From positions 1-64,000 of the forward strand of contig JAIPBE010000015.1 in NCBI GenBank assembly GCA_021738725.1: a stretch of DNA of 64,000 nucleotides, written 5' to 3'. The DNA is from Saprospiraceae bacterium (lineage in GTDB: Bacteria; Bacteroidota; Bacteroidia; Chitinophagales; Saprospiraceae). A model generated the notes under the pieces. It did no database searches, was not told the DNA's origin, and was given only the letters and a program-made list of their open reading frames with translations. Within the stretch, counting starts at the first letter, position 1, and every line of letters begins with the position of its first letter. Of this stretch, positions 50,689 through 60,535 are shown one piece after another. A program made the translations under genes and the position numbers.

Positions 50689-52821
50689 ATGCGCCCGTTG
50701 TCCGATCAACCCTGGTTAGCCCCTGCATGGTCGATCCTGATCGGCCTGGTGCTGGTCATGAGCAAGATGGGTCTGGCTGTGCTTGATCCCTTTTATATAG
50801 ATTGGTTGATCAAGGCAGGTGGAGACCTTGCAGCGCACTATATGGGCTGGCATTTTTACAAGCTCTCCCCGCTTACCCTGCCGCTCGGGACAATCGCCAA
50901 TTATACCTGGCCACAGGTTACCAATATTGGATATACAGATTCGATCCCCTTGCTGGCCATTCCCTGTCGGATCCTGTTTGGTTGGGTCGCTGCTCCCTTT
51001 CAGTACTTCGGATTCTGGTATCTCAGTTGTTATGCATTGGGTATCTATTTCAGTTGGAGGATCCTGAACCAGGTCGGGATCCAGGATGTGATCACGTTGA
51101 TGGGCGGTAGCGTGCTGATCGGGATCACCCCATTTTTACTGTTTCGCTGGGGCCATGACGCGCTGAGTGCCCAATGGCTGATCCTGGCGGTATTTCTGGT
51201 TTACCTCCAGGCGAAAGATCCGGAAAGGCACACGTTTCGATGGCTGGTATGCCTTACCCTGGCATCGGCGTTTATTCACCCCTATTTGACACTGGCAGTC
51301 TTTGTACTGACCTTGCCAGCCTGGTGGAGATATTGGAGTGTACAAGCAGCAACCTGGAAGAAAAAGGTCCTCACCCTGGCAGGAATGCTGTTGGGGATCT
51401 TTCTGAGTTGGGCGTTGATCGGCTATTTTCAGATCTCCTCCGATGATGCAAAGAGCGTCGGATTCGGAGAGTATTCGGCCAACCTGAATACCTTTTTCAA
51501 TCCGTTGAACTTCAGTGCCTTTCTGCCGGCGTTGCCCCTGGCACACCCCAGCCAGTATGAAGGATTCAGCTACCTCGGTTTCGGGATGTTGATCTTGCTG
51601 GCCCAAAATCTGATCTTTCACCAACACCGGTTTTTTCCCGGATTCTCCACGCATAAGGGCATGTGGTGGGCGTTGATCGGATTGTCCGTTTTCGCCTTGA
51701 GTCATCAATGGACCATCGGATCAATCTACCTGTTCAAGTGGCATTTTTCGGATCATTTTACCGGGATGTTCAGATCCTCCGGGCGATTTATCTGGCCCGC
51801 TGCCTATGCCCTCCTGATTCTGATCTTGATCGGCATCGATCGATTGCCAGCTACACAACGGGTCAAGCATATCCTTATCCTGTTAGCTTTATTCATCCAG
51901 GTGACAGATCTGCAGTCGCTCTGGAAGCGTAATGATCGAATGGGTGCCTCGATGTTGTCATATGTGGAAGCACCCCAGTGGGACTCAATTCTAGTGACGT
52001 CTACAAAAGTGATTCTCTATCCGCCCCTCGACCTCAGCCTGGTCCATTGGAATGATTTTACCACCATTGGTCTACGAGTCGCACCTTACAAGATCCCCAT
52101 TACGACCGGTTATCTCTCCAGATATGATGAACCTTTGCGGAAAAAAACCGAGGAAGATGTCCTGCATCTGATCCAGACTGGAGACTTCTCCAACTTTCCC
52201 GGAGCACTCCTGATCTCGGGAAAGAATAGTCAGCACTACATCTCCGATCTCCTGGCCGCAAGGATGGTCAAAGTGTGGTACCTCGACGAATATTTCCTTA
52301 TCGTCGCCCGGGATCATCCATTTTCTCCTCAGCATCCTGAACCTCTTGTGGGTCGTATTCTTCAACTTGATCTCGGTGAGGGTCTACCTGGTTTTCTGGA
52401 GCGGAACAGACCAAATACCGTACTGATCACCGTATCAGATGAAGCCTCGGAGAAATTGTGCGAAGAAGCCAGGACGTGGTTCGAACAGGCAGGCAGTCAT
52501 ATCCAGGATCTTCAATTCAGATCCAGCTGGCTGGCCATCTTCAACCAGGGGAAACTGGTACAAGAAGCATTTGCCACGACAGATTCTCTGACTATGGATG
52601 TTGCCCGTCATGATGTCATGGAGAGCTGGTCTGCACCGGCAGATATTCGGATGGCCTCAGGAGGTGCATTGAATCAGATGACACCTATATTGGAAATCAA
52701 TGGCGTCAATGTTGCCGACAGGCATCGAGGCATTCAGATCGCCGTCTTGGATACATTGGGGAAGGTGATCGAGACGGCTTGTTTTGATACCTACACGGAT
52801 TGTTATACCCGACGGCGGTAG
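50689..52821 (+). CDS. DUF6311 polytopic membrane protein
   Basis: 710 aa. About ten transmembrane helices in residues 10-410 are followed by a soluble C-terminal part of about 300 residues. AGGDLAAHYMGWHFYKLSPLTLPLG and YTDSIPLLAIPCRILFG are characteristic of DUF6311, a family with the architecture of GT-C glycosyltransferases. Early acidic residues (D34, D46 region) would suit a lipid-phosphate-sugar transferase, but activity is not established. It overlaps nothing and sits 3 bases after the CMD gene. Confidence 0.72.
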   Translation: MRPLSDQPWLAPAWSILIGLVLVMSKMGLAVLDPFYIDWLIKAGGDLAAHYMGWHFYKLSPLTLPLGTIANYTWPQVTNIGYTDSIPLLAIPCRILFGWVAAPFQYFGFWYLSCYALGIYFSWRILNQVGIQDVITLMGGSVLIGITPFLLFRWGHDALSAQWLILAVFLVYLQAKDPERHTFRWLVCLTLASAFIHPYLTLAVFVLTLPAWWRYWSVQAATWKKKVLTLAGMLLGIFLSWALIGYFQISSDDAKSVGFGEYSANLNTFFNPLNFSAFLPALPLAHPSQYEGFSYLGFGMLILLAQNLIFHQHRFFPGFSTHKGMWWALIGLSVFALSHQWTIGSIYLFKWHFSDHFTGMFRSSGRFIWPAAYALLILILIGIDRLPATQRVKHILILLALFIQVTDLQSLWKRNDRMGASMLSYVEAPQWDSILVTSTKVILYPPLDLSLVHWNDFTTIGLRVAPYKIPITTGYLSRYDEPLRKKTEEDVLHLIQTGDFSNFPGALLISGKNSQHYISDLLAARMVKVWYLDEYFLIVARDHPFSPQHPEPLVGRILQLDLGEGLPGFLERNRPNTVLITVSDEASEKLCEEARTWFEQAGSHIQDLQFRSSWLAIFNQGKLVQEAFATTDSLTMDVARHDVMESWSAPADIRMASGGALNQMTPILEINGVNVADRHRGIQIAVLDTLGKVIETACFDTYTDCYTRRR

Positions 52822-52964
52822 TGAATGTCTGTAAGGCTTGTTCGGAGAGCGGTTTCATGAAACCATTCAGGCGGTCCTCGGCTAAGCGGAAATCAGGTTG
52901 GAATTTCTACCAGTAGACGCCCCACTTTTGCTATGTGACTCGAGCACTTCCTTATATTCGCCCC

Positions 52965-55229
52965 ATGTCAGATTTTCTCAAAGGTCTCAATCCTGTTCAA
53001 CTGCAGGCAGTGACCACCATTCAAGGCCCTGTGCTGGTCATCGCTGGTCCCGGATCAGGCAAAACCAGGGTCCTGACCTTTCGGATCGCCTACCTGTTGT
53101 CCCAGGGCGTCCCCCCCTCTTCCATTCTCGCACTGACGTTTACCAACAAAGCGGCCCGTGAGATGAAAGAACGGATCGGCCATGTCGCCGGCCCCAAGTC
53201 CAGCCAGGTATGGGCAGGCACCTTTCACTCCCTCTTTTCCCGAATCCTGCGGATAGAGGCCGACCAGATCGGATATCCTTCTGACTTTACCATCTACGAT
53301 ACAGAGGACTCGAAGAGTCTCATCTCGTCCATTATCAAGGAATGGAACCTGGATAAGGAGGCCTACCCCACTAATTCGATCAAGAACCGGATCTCATCGG
53401 CCAAAAGTAACCTCTTGACCCCCAAGGCCTATGAAATGAATTCGGAGCAGATGTCCAATGATCAGGCAAGCCGAATTCCCCAGTTTCACAAACTCTACTC
53501 CGAATATGTCGGTCGTTGCCGCAAAGCCGGAGCCATGGATTTTGATGACCTCCTGCTCCAGTTTTTCAGACTCCTGCAGGAGAAGCCGGAAATTGCCAGG
53601 AAATATCGGGAACGCTTCCAGTTTATCATGGTCGATGAGTTTCAGGACACCAACTTTCTGCAGTACGGGATCCTGAAGAAACTGACCCTCTATCAGGGCA
53701 GCCCCCGGAATATTTGTGCCGTCGGTGATGACGCCCAGAGTATCTATGCCTTTCGGGGTGCGACCATCGATAATATCCTGGATTTCGAGAAGGACTTTGA
53801 CGGGATGCAAACCTTTAAACTCGAACAGAACTACCGTTCCACCCGCCATATCGTGGAGGCTGCCAACAAGGTGATCGGCTACAACAAAAGGCAGATCCGG
53901 AAGACCATCTGGACCGATCAGGAGGATGGCCAGAAGATCAAAGTGATCAAGGCCATCAATGATACCGAGGAGGGCCGCAGGGTGATCGACCAGATCATGG
54001 AATTGAAAACCCGTGACCACCTGCCCAATCACGAGATCGCTATCCTGTACCGGACCAATGCCCAGAGCCGGATATTTGAAGAACATCTGCGCCGCCACAA
54101 TATCCCCTATAAGATCTTTGGTGGCCAGTCCTTCTACCAGCGCAAGGAAGTCAAGGACTTGATCGCCTATTTGCGCGCAGTGGTCAATCATCGGGATGAA
54201 GAAGCCCTCAAGCGGGTGATCAATTTTCCCAAGAGAGGGATCGGCAATTCGACGATGAGTCAGATGGCGGCCTTGGCTGCTGCCGAATCCATCACCCTCT
54301 GGGAAGCCCTGGTTAAAGCGGGACCCCAAACGCGTTCGGGGAAGGCCATCTCCAATTTTATTGCCATGATGGCTGGCTTCCGTGAAAAAACAGAAACGCT
54401 CAATGCCTACGATCTGGCCCTTTGGGTGGCCAAGGAATCCCGGCTCTATGATGAGTATGCGGGCGACCATACCATCGAAGGGTTGGGTCGCAAAGAGAAT
54501 ATCCAGGCCCTGCTCGATGGCATCCAGGAATTCACAGAAAGCGATGAAGAAGTTTATACTGGAGAAGTAAAGGACAAATCTCTTGCCTCCTATTTGCAAA
54601 ACATCGCCCTGTTGACGGATGCAGATGAGGGCACGGATGAGACCGATTTTGTGTCTCTGATGTCCGTGCATGCTGCCAAAGGATTGGAGTTTCTGGCCAT
54701 CTTTCTGGTGGGTCTGGAAGAACAGCTATTCCCTTCGTTCATGTCCATGAACAGCCAGGATGAGATCGATGAAGAGCGCCGGTTATTCTATGTGGCGATC
54801 ACCCGGGCCAAGGCCCATTTGTGGCTGACCTTTGCACAGAGCCGCTACCGGTATGGTCAGATGCGGTACAATGAGCCCAGCCGGTTTCTGGAAGAGATCG
54901 AACCAGACAATCTGGAAGATACTGGTGGTATGGTCCAGGAATTGGAGGCGGCGTCTGCTCCGCCGAAGGCCAGAGTGGGTGGCGCGGCTCGCCCGGCTGT
55001 CCAGGTCGCCGCATCTGTGAGAAAGATCGATCCGGCGACCTTTATTCCAAGTGCGTCCACATCCATCGAGGCAGGGATGAAGGTGCTGCACATGAAATTT
55101 GGAGAAGGACAGGTCAAATTGGTGGATGGTGCCCGAGAGAACCGCGTCGCCACCATCTACTTCAAAGAGATCGATAATCCGGAGCGACGGATCATGTTGA
55201 AATTTGCCAAATTGATGATCGTTGATTGA
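52965..55229 (+). CDS. pcrA: UvrD/PcrA-type superfamily 1 DNA helicase
   Basis: 754 aa from the ATG at 52965. A 3'-5' helicase for repair and for clearing replication obstacles. All SF1A motifs are readable: Q-motif LNPVQLQAV, I AGPGSGKT, Ia TFTNKAAREMKERI, II MVDEFQDTN, III VGDDAQSIYAFRGA, IV LEQNYRST, V MSVHAAKGLEF, VI FYVAITRAK. The C-terminal 60 residues form a tudor-like domain (GMKVLHMKFGEGQVKLVDG), as in PcrA. Length is normal. An upstream in-frame ATG adds 10 residues without conservation. Confidence 0.94.
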   Translation: MSDFLKGLNPVQLQAVTTIQGPVLVIAGPGSGKTRVLTFRIAYLLSQGVPPSSILALTFTNKAAREMKERIGHVAGPKSSQVWAGTFHSLFSRILRIEADQIGYPSDFTIYDTEDSKSLISSIIKEWNLDKEAYPTNSIKNRISSAKSNLLTPKAYEMNSEQMSNDQASRIPQFHKLYSEYVGRCRKAGAMDFDDLLLQFFRLLQEKPEIARKYRERFQFIMVDEFQDTNFLQYGILKKLTLYQGSPRNICAVGDDAQSIYAFRGATIDNILDFEKDFDGMQTFKLEQNYRSTRHIVEAANKVIGYNKRQIRKTIWTDQEDGQKIKVIKAINDTEEGRRVIDQIMELKTRDHLPNHEIAILYRTNAQSRIFEEHLRRHNIPYKIFGGQSFYQRKEVKDLIAYLRAVVNHRDEEALKRVINFPKRGIGNSTMSQMAALAAAESITLWEALVKAGPQTRSGKAISNFIAMMAGFREKTETLNAYDLALWVAKESRLYDEYAGDHTIEGLGRKENIQALLDGIQEFTESDEEVYTGEVKDKSLASYLQNIALLTDADEGTDETDFVSLMSVHAAKGLEFLAIFLVGLEEQLFPSFMSMNSQDEIDEERRLFYVAITRAKAHLWLTFAQSRYRYGQMRYNEPSRFLEEIEPDNLEDTGGMVQELEAASAPPKARVGGAARPAVQVAASVRKIDPATFIPSASTSIEAGMKVLHMKFGEGQVKLVDGARENRVATIYFKEIDNPERRIMLKFAKLMIVD

Positions 55230-55270
55230 GCGCCTCAGGCAATTACTGATTTCGTAAAACTTTGTTCACT

Positions 55271-55714
55271 ATGAACGTTGACGTTCTTACTTCTATCGAC
55301 ATCCAATGTCCCCTCGAAGCAGTGGCAGCATATGCGGCCGATCCGAACAATGCCCCGGTGTGGTATGAAAATATCAAGACCGTGGAGTGGATCACCAACC
55401 CGCCTTTGCAGATCGGCTCCCAAGTAGCCTTTGTCGCCCATTTTCTGGGAAAGCGGATGGCCTACACCTACCAGATCGAAGATTGGATACCCGGCGAACG
55501 GTTGGTCATGAAAACCACAGAAGGTCCTTTTCCGATGGAGACAACCTATATGTGGTCAGATGCAGGTAACGGCCATACTCGGATGTCCCTGCGCAATCAG
55601 GGCCAACCCAAAGGATTTTCTGCCTGGATCGCACCCATGATGAGCTGGGCCATGGGGCGGGCCAACCGCAAGGACTTGCTAGCCATCAAGCGCATCCTGG
55701 AGGCAGGGGAGTAA
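55271..55714 (+). CDS. SRPBCC-family protein
   Basis: 147 aa from the ATG at 55271. The START/Bet v1-like fold has DIQCPLEAVAAYAADPNNAPVWYENI at the start, GERLVMKTTEGPFPMETTYMW in the middle, and the long C-terminal helix with AIKRILEAGE. Ligand unknown. It follows pcrA by 41 bases on the same strand. Confidence 0.82.
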   Translation: MNVDVLTSIDIQCPLEAVAAYAADPNNAPVWYENIKTVEWITNPPLQIGSQVAFVAHFLGKRMAYTYQIEDWIPGERLVMKTTEGPFPMETTYMWSDAGNGHTRMSLRNQGQPKGFSAWIAPMMSWAMGRANRKDLLAIKRILEAGE

Positions 55715-55983
55715 GGGACTCCTCGCTTTAAACTTGACTTGCAAGTTCTTACCTGACTTTCTGTTTAATTTGTAGAATGCACGTTTCCTTTCACCAGTGC
55801 TACCATTCGTTATCGAAGAAGATGCCAAAGTGCGGCATTAGCGACAATGAAATCTTTCTTGGATGAAATGGAAAGTGTTCAGAGGACAGGTACTGCCTTT
55901 CCCGCAAATTGGATACTCATGTTTTAGAAGATCATCGATAGCGTATCTGAAAAAATATTTCTTCTTATTCGGGTGCATCTCTA

Positions 55984-56014
55984 TTGAGCAGATGAGAAAA
56001 CACACGTAGCTTTG
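55984..56014 (+). promoter_or_regulatory. Strong Bacteroidota promoter, TTG-N20-TAGCTTTG, nearly leaderless
   Basis: TTG (55984-55986) and TAGCTTTG (56007-56014) match both consensus elements with 20 bases between them. The ATG at 56022 is only 7 bases after the -7 box, so the transcript would begin at or next to the start codon. The rest of 55715-55983 shows a small ACTTGCAAGT palindrome (55740s) and nothing else I can support. Confidence 0.6.
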
Positions 56015-56021
56015 TATAGTG

Positions 56022-56390
56022 ATGAAGTTATCAATTACCCGCTTGTTGTTGGTTGTTGGGTCATTCCTCTGGATGGCTGCTTTGACGAATGTTGAGGTGG
56101 GGCATCCCTTTGCTGCATCACAACCGACAGTGTCCAGTGAGTTGTCCCATCAGGTGGGATCAAATGCCTGGGTTGACAAAGGACTAAGACACCAGGCCCA
56201 CCGTGGATATGTTAACGAAAAGCTCGTTGAATCCTTCCCCCAAATTTGGCCTTCTGTTCAAGCTTCCCTACTTTCCGGAGCAGATGTAGATCAGGACCCT
56301 AACTTTCGTCACTATTCACTCATCTACTTCAGCCTGATCGGCCCTCATAAATTGAGGCGGCTGATTTTTCCATTCCATTCCTTCTGGTAG
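56022..56390 (+). CDS. Small secreted protein of unknown function
   Basis: 122 aa from the ATG at 56022. A signal peptide (LLLVVGSFLWMAAL) is followed by a polar mature part with no recognised motif, ending LRRLIFPFHSFW. The good promoter just upstream supports expression. It could instead be a chance ORF. The 327 bases after it (56391-56717) hold nothing I can recognise apart from short TATATACAGG-like inverted patches near 56585. Confidence 0.45.
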   Translation: MKLSITRLLLVVGSFLWMAALTNVEVGHPFAASQPTVSSELSHQVGSNAWVDKGLRHQAHRGYVNEKLVESFPQIWPSVQASLLSGADVDQDPNFRHYSLIYFSLIGPHKLRRLIFPFHSFW

Positions 56391-56717
56391 CAATTCTTGC
56401 TCGTTAGTCACGGCACTTTCGTCGTGCATTTCCGGTACTGCTTTCCCATAAGTTCAGGCAGTCACCGTCTTGAATATTCTGTCATCCAGGACAACCCACT
56501 CTGACTGTTGCATAAACGGATGGATCAAAAAAGTGGATCGGGCCATCGAATTCCCATCAGCTACCTGTCCATAGCCACCTGTACACATATATACAGGTGC
56601 AGGATCGGAAAAATCACGATTCATGGAGGAGGATAGACTCCTGCTTGAATCCTCAGGGAAAACAAGTCAATCCGTGCATACGATTCAGGGATATTGTCCT
56701 TTCAAAGAATCAATAAA

Positions 56718-57203
56718 ATGGATATTGGAACAATTCTGATCGGAGTCATCTTCGTCGCTGTCTGCGCAGCATTTTTTATAGGTATCAACCTTTCACAAAA
56801 GGCACGTCGACGAAATATCATGGCCCATGCATTACAAATCATCGGTGTCACTCTGGAAGGAGTAGGAGATTACAGCATAAGTGGCAATGTGATCATTGGC
56901 TGGCTGAATGGAGAAAAAGAGTTTTTTTTCTATCGAAATAGTTCGACAGGGATTCGCTCCTGGAGGATATCACTCCAGGATATCCGGCAGATCCAATTGG
57001 TCAAGGAAGTCAAATCAAGATCTACGGCAAATGGGAACTACTCATTTGCCAATTCTATTCAGCTCCGTTTGATTTCCGCTCTGCAAGGGAAGCCGGATGT
57101 ATTCCTTCCTTTATTTAGTCAAGAGGAAGATGCTCAGGTCGGATCTGAACTGGAAGTTGGACAAGATTGGGAAAAAAAGATAAGATCCAGACTGAACGCT
57201 TGA
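56718..57203 (+). CDS. Membrane-anchored protein of unknown function
   Basis: 161 aa from the ATG at 56718. One N-terminal helix (TILIGVIFVAVCAAFFIGI) is followed by a basic stop-transfer KARRR and a cytoplasmic beta-rich domain (GWLNGEKEFFFYRNSS, WRISLQDIRQIQLVKE) that resembles a PH-like fold. The topology is similar to the STM3941-like protein at 16127-16663 but with one helix. No family name is certain. A strong terminator follows. Confidence 0.6.
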   Translation: MDIGTILIGVIFVAVCAAFFIGINLSQKARRRNIMAHALQIIGVTLEGVGDYSISGNVIIGWLNGEKEFFFYRNSSTGIRSWRISLQDIRQIQLVKEVKSRSTANGNYSFANSIQLRLISALQGKPDVFLPLFSQEEDAQVGSELEVGQDWEKKIRSRLNA

Positions 57204-57210
57204 TCAAGCC

Positions 57211-57249
57211 TGACCGGGCAACAATTTATGGTTGCCCGGTCAACTTTTT
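57211..57249 (+). terminator. Rho-independent terminator
   Basis: TGACCGGGCAAC (57211-57222) pairs with GTTGCCCGGTCA (57231-57242) around an 8-base loop, followed by ACTTTTT. The remaining 57250-57819, about 570 bases, shows only a minor CCGTAAAAACGG hairpin near 57367 and no gene I can support. Confidence 0.9.
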
Positions 57250-57819
57250 CTCGTTTTTGGCCATTCTTCCCAACGGAAAATCTCAATGGCTAGAAGTCTT
57301 CATTTTCGTTCCCGTGAATGCAGAGAAACCGGAAACTTCGAGGTCACTTGTTGACCCTGTATTGCCGTAAAAACGGCTTGCCATTCTTTCGAAAGCTCAT
57401 CTAACCCTATCCTAGGCAGTAGACCTTTCTAATGGATATGTAATGTGGTTATTTTAAGCTTTCAGAATGCTCCGCCATGAGATTCATGTGCAAGTGGAGC
57501 TTTCTCTAATCCCTGATTTTCATTGAAGCAGAGTTCTATCTACAGCATGTCATAGCAATATGGTGCTCATTCATCATACGATAGTACACGCAGAAGGCCT
57601 GTCGTCAGCACGGACGATCCAATCTGGATTTGTCTGTTTACGCTTGTAAAAACTCAGATTCCAGTAGAATAGAAAAAAATCTTCCTGTATCGAAATCCGA
57701 TCCGGGGATCCAGCTCGTAGATGGAGGTATACAAACAATCTGGTATGCCAACACCGCTCTTTGCTTCTAAGAGCTTACCGCACACCAGGCCTTATTTATC
57801 ACATCTAACAAACAAAATC

Positions 57820-58497
57820 ATGTTGAACGAAATGAAAAAATGGAATCCTCTGAAATGGACACTCGTCCTGGGAGCATTGATCGCAGCCGCATTTGTCATC
57901 GCAGCTGACCACATTGACGCACCTGGCGTGACCAGCGGAAATGGAGGCAGTGTCGGATCGGATATCACGGATCTGTACGCCTTTGCGAACGGCGACAATA
58001 TGGTCTTTGTCATCAACACCCAGGGATTGCTGTCCCCAGCTGCAACAACAGCCGCCACGTTTGATGAAGAGGTGATGCTGGAGATCAATATCGACAACAG
58101 CTCGACCAAGGATCAGATCGAAGATCTGGTGATCCAGGCCACCTTCGAAAATGGAAAGGTTCAGGTGTACGGCCCAGCCGCACCGGTTACTACCGGTCTG
58201 AACAGCACGAAGATCGCTGGGGCGCCTTCAGTCGAAGTTGGCATCACAAAAGGCAGCACACCGGAGATCGGGAACGCCAATGGCATCAAAGTATTTGCCG
58301 GTCCACGTGACGATCCCTTCTTTTTTGACCTGGGTCGTTACCTGGATATCCTGGGCGGAACACAACCCGGTTTCAGGGATCCCGGCGTCGACGCTTTCGC
58401 CGGTACCAATGTCATGGCCCTCGTCGTCGAAGTGCCCAAATCCATGTTGGGAACAGGTGACATCAACATCTGGGCGACCTCCAATCGCAAGCTGTAA
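57820..58497 (+). CDS. DUF4331 protein, first part of a split pair
   Basis: 225 aa from the ATG at 57820 (57832 is equally possible). A signal peptide (LVLGALIAAAFVIAADHI) is followed by the DUF4331 start HIDAPGVTSG...SDITDLYAF and the usual calcium-like acidic patches, then GPRDDPFFFDLGRYLDIL and VPKSMLGTGDINIWATSNR. Usually DUF4331 proteins continue for another 150-250 residues. Here the remaining part is a separate lipoprotein gene 43 bases downstream. Location is the envelope. Function unknown. Confidence 0.85.
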   Translation: MLNEMKKWNPLKWTLVLGALIAAAFVIAADHIDAPGVTSGNGGSVGSDITDLYAFANGDNMVFVINTQGLLSPAATTAATFDEEVMLEINIDNSSTKDQIEDLVIQATFENGKVQVYGPAAPVTTGLNSTKIAGAPSVEVGITKGSTPEIGNANGIKVFAGPRDDPFFFDLGRYLDILGGTQPGFRDPGVDAFAGTNVMALVVEVPKSMLGTGDINIWATSNRKL

Positions 58498-58540
58498 TTG
58501 AAACCCCTTATTTAAATCAAAAGTTAAACATCATTCCGAT

Positions 58541-59062
58541 ATGAAAATCGCACAAATCACCTTCATTCTCATCTCTTTCCTGGCGTTCACCGCATGTGAA
58601 AAAGATGATGATCAACCGGTTGTTCGCTACGAACAGGAAGACCAGATGGGTCGGCCGGCTATCAACACCGTCTTTGTTCCTTCCGGATCTGCAAAAGACG
58701 ATTTCAACACCACCACACCGGCTACAATGGGTGCCACATACAGCTCTATTTTTCAGAACCGATTGCTAGCCCTCAATCCGGGGTATACCACCAACCTCCT
58801 GACCCTGGATGCTGCTACCTTTTCCAGTGTACTGGCCACTGATGTGTTGAGTGTTTCACTGACCAAGCCCACTACCTTCTATGATGGAACCAATGTCCTG
58901 ACCGGTCGCGCCCTCGCGGATGACGTCATCGATGTGGAATTGATCCTCATATTCGGTGGACCCACCGGTGGATCCAATCCTGGATTGACAGGCGACAATG
59001 TAGACGGAAACGACAAACCTTTCTTGTCTTCATTCCCCTACCTGGCTGCCCCGCACAGTTGA
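58541..59062 (+). CDS. DUF4331-like lipoprotein, second part of a split pair
   Basis: 173 aa. A lipoprotein signal ends at FTAC. QEDQMGRPAINTVFVPSG and RALADDVIDVELILIFGG correspond to the C-terminal half of longer DUF4331 proteins. It follows the first part closely and both are exported, so they probably form one unit held to the membrane by this lipid anchor. Confidence 0.8.
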   Translation: MKIAQITFILISFLAFTACEKDDDQPVVRYEQEDQMGRPAINTVFVPSGSAKDDFNTTTPATMGATYSSIFQNRLLALNPGYTTNLLTLDAATFSSVLATDVLSVSLTKPTTFYDGTNVLTGRALADDVIDVELILIFGGPTGGSNPGLTGDNVDGNDKPFLSSFPYLAAPHS

Positions 59063-59140
59063 TGAAATGAGTTTGAGGAGAGGTGGTGGCGAAGCTGCGA
59101 TCTCTCCTCTTCTCTTTTTTAACCAGAACAAATGACCATT

Positions 59141-60436
59141 ATGAAAACTGTTCATCTCCTCGTATTTCTAGGACTGATCCTGCTGAACGCGTGTACCCGG
59201 GAGCCTTTACAAATCGCGCAAGCCACAGACTATCAGTCATATCTTGCAACAGAACCTTCCCCGAAAACCTATTCTTTGGAGGTAGACCAAACCTTCTGGC
59301 AGGAACGCCTCGGCAGTGATCCGGGCGATGAGATCGCCATGATCAAACTGGCCCAGATATTCGCTGCACAATTCAAGCAGAGTGGTCAGTTGGAACATAT
59401 TCTCTTCTCCGACAGCTTATATCAACAGGTTCTCGCCCTTCAGTCCTCTCCCTCATCAGGGATCTATCAGGCCCTGGCCCAGAACGCGATCACCCAGCAT
59501 CAATTTCAACAGGCAAAGATCTATGCCGAGAAAGCACTGGCCATCGGCGAACGGAAAGCCGCTTCAACCCTGGTCCTGGTGGATGTTGCCCTCGAACTGG
59601 GGAATGATTACCAGGCCAATGCCTTGTTGAACTCATTCGCCAATCAAAACTCCTTTGCACATCTGGTTCGCCAGAGCAAATTGAGCGACCATCGCGGTGA
59701 TCTGGATACGTCGATCAAGTTGATGGAAAAAGGGTTGGATCGTATCAAAGGAAATAAAGCCCTCTATTGTTGGTCCCTGTCCAACCTGGGAGACATGTAT
59801 GGTCATGCAGGCCGTATTGAGGATGCGTATGCCGCCTACCTCGCCGTCCTGAAAACCGATCCCACCTATGATTATGCATTGAAAGGAATTGCCTGGATCG
59901 CTCTCTCTCATGACGGCAATTATGCCGAGGCGAAGCGCATCATCCAGGTCCTCCAGCAACGGAAGCATATGCCGGAGGCGGATCTTTGGCTGGCCGAGAT
60001 CGCAGAAATGGAAGGGGAACCAGAAACCAAGCAAGCCTGCCTTCAACGTTTTGTCCAGTCTGTGAATCTTCCTGGATACAAAACGATGTATCACAAATAC
60101 CTGGCGGAGGTATATGCTGAAGATCTGGGGGCTGTTGATAAAAGTATGGCCATCGCCCAAGAGGAGATTGCCAGCAGGCCTACACCGCAATCCTACGATC
60201 TCTACGCCTGGAGTCTGCTGCTCTCCGGCCAACCGGAAAAAGCACTGGAAATTACCCGGGATTTTGTCCAGGATCGGACATCTGAACCGGATGCCATGTA
60301 CCATACCGGCATGATCTATCTGGCGAATCGGCAGTTGGATCAGGCGGAGTCCTTTCTCAAAGAAGCCGCAGAAAGTGCCTTCGAACTGGGTCCGGCCCGT
60401 GCGGCATCCATCCGTTCGACCCTGGAAGAGATCTGA
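59141..60436 (+). CDS. TPR-repeat lipoprotein
   Basis: 431 aa from the ATG at 59141 (59132 adds three residues). A lipoprotein signal ends at LLNAC. TPR-type helical repeats fill the rest (QQAKIYAEKALAIGERK, DAYAAYLAVLKTDPTYDYALKGIA, LDQAESFLKEAAESAFELGPA). It is third in an operon with the DUF4331 pair (79-base gap), so a scaffold or adaptor role for that system is likely. A terminator follows. Confidence 0.82.
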   Translation: MKTVHLLVFLGLILLNACTREPLQIAQATDYQSYLATEPSPKTYSLEVDQTFWQERLGSDPGDEIAMIKLAQIFAAQFKQSGQLEHILFSDSLYQQVLALQSSPSSGIYQALAQNAITQHQFQQAKIYAEKALAIGERKAASTLVLVDVALELGNDYQANALLNSFANQNSFAHLVRQSKLSDHRGDLDTSIKLMEKGLDRIKGNKALYCWSLSNLGDMYGHAGRIEDAYAAYLAVLKTDPTYDYALKGIAWIALSHDGNYAEAKRIIQVLQQRKHMPEADLWLAEIAEMEGEPETKQACLQRFVQSVNLPGYKTMYHKYLAEVYAEDLGAVDKSMAIAQEEIASRPTPQSYDLYAWSLLLSGQPEKALEITRDFVQDRTSEPDAMYHTGMIYLANRQLDQAESFLKEAAESAFELGPARAASIRSTLEEI

Positions 60437-60451
60437 TCACCATTCATGTTG

Positions 60452-60490
60452 AAAAAGGCCCCTTTGTGCTATTGACAAAGGGGCCTTTTT
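60452..60490. terminator. Bidirectional rho-independent terminator
   Basis: AAAAAGGCCCCTTTGT (60452-60467) pairs with ACAAAGGGGCCTTTTT (60475-60490) around a 7-base loop. It lies between the convergent TPR lipoprotein and TonB-dependent receptor genes. Confidence 0.92.
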
Positions 60491-60535
60491 TATACCATTC
60501 AGATTTCTGATCAACCTCTGGAGGTCAGAGCAGGA

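Noticed and set aside
52851-52864. Palindrome GGTTTCATGAAACC between the DUF6311 gene and pcrA as a terminator
   Set aside because: Short, without a T-tract, and not placed at a convincing promoter.
53394-54671. 425-codon open frame on the - strand opposite pcrA
   Set aside because: Antisense to all conserved helicase motifs. No start signal or domain of its own.
56391-56717. Gap searched for a small gene or RNA
   Set aside because: Only short inverted patches and no coherent ORF, promoter-terminator pair or RNA fold I could support.
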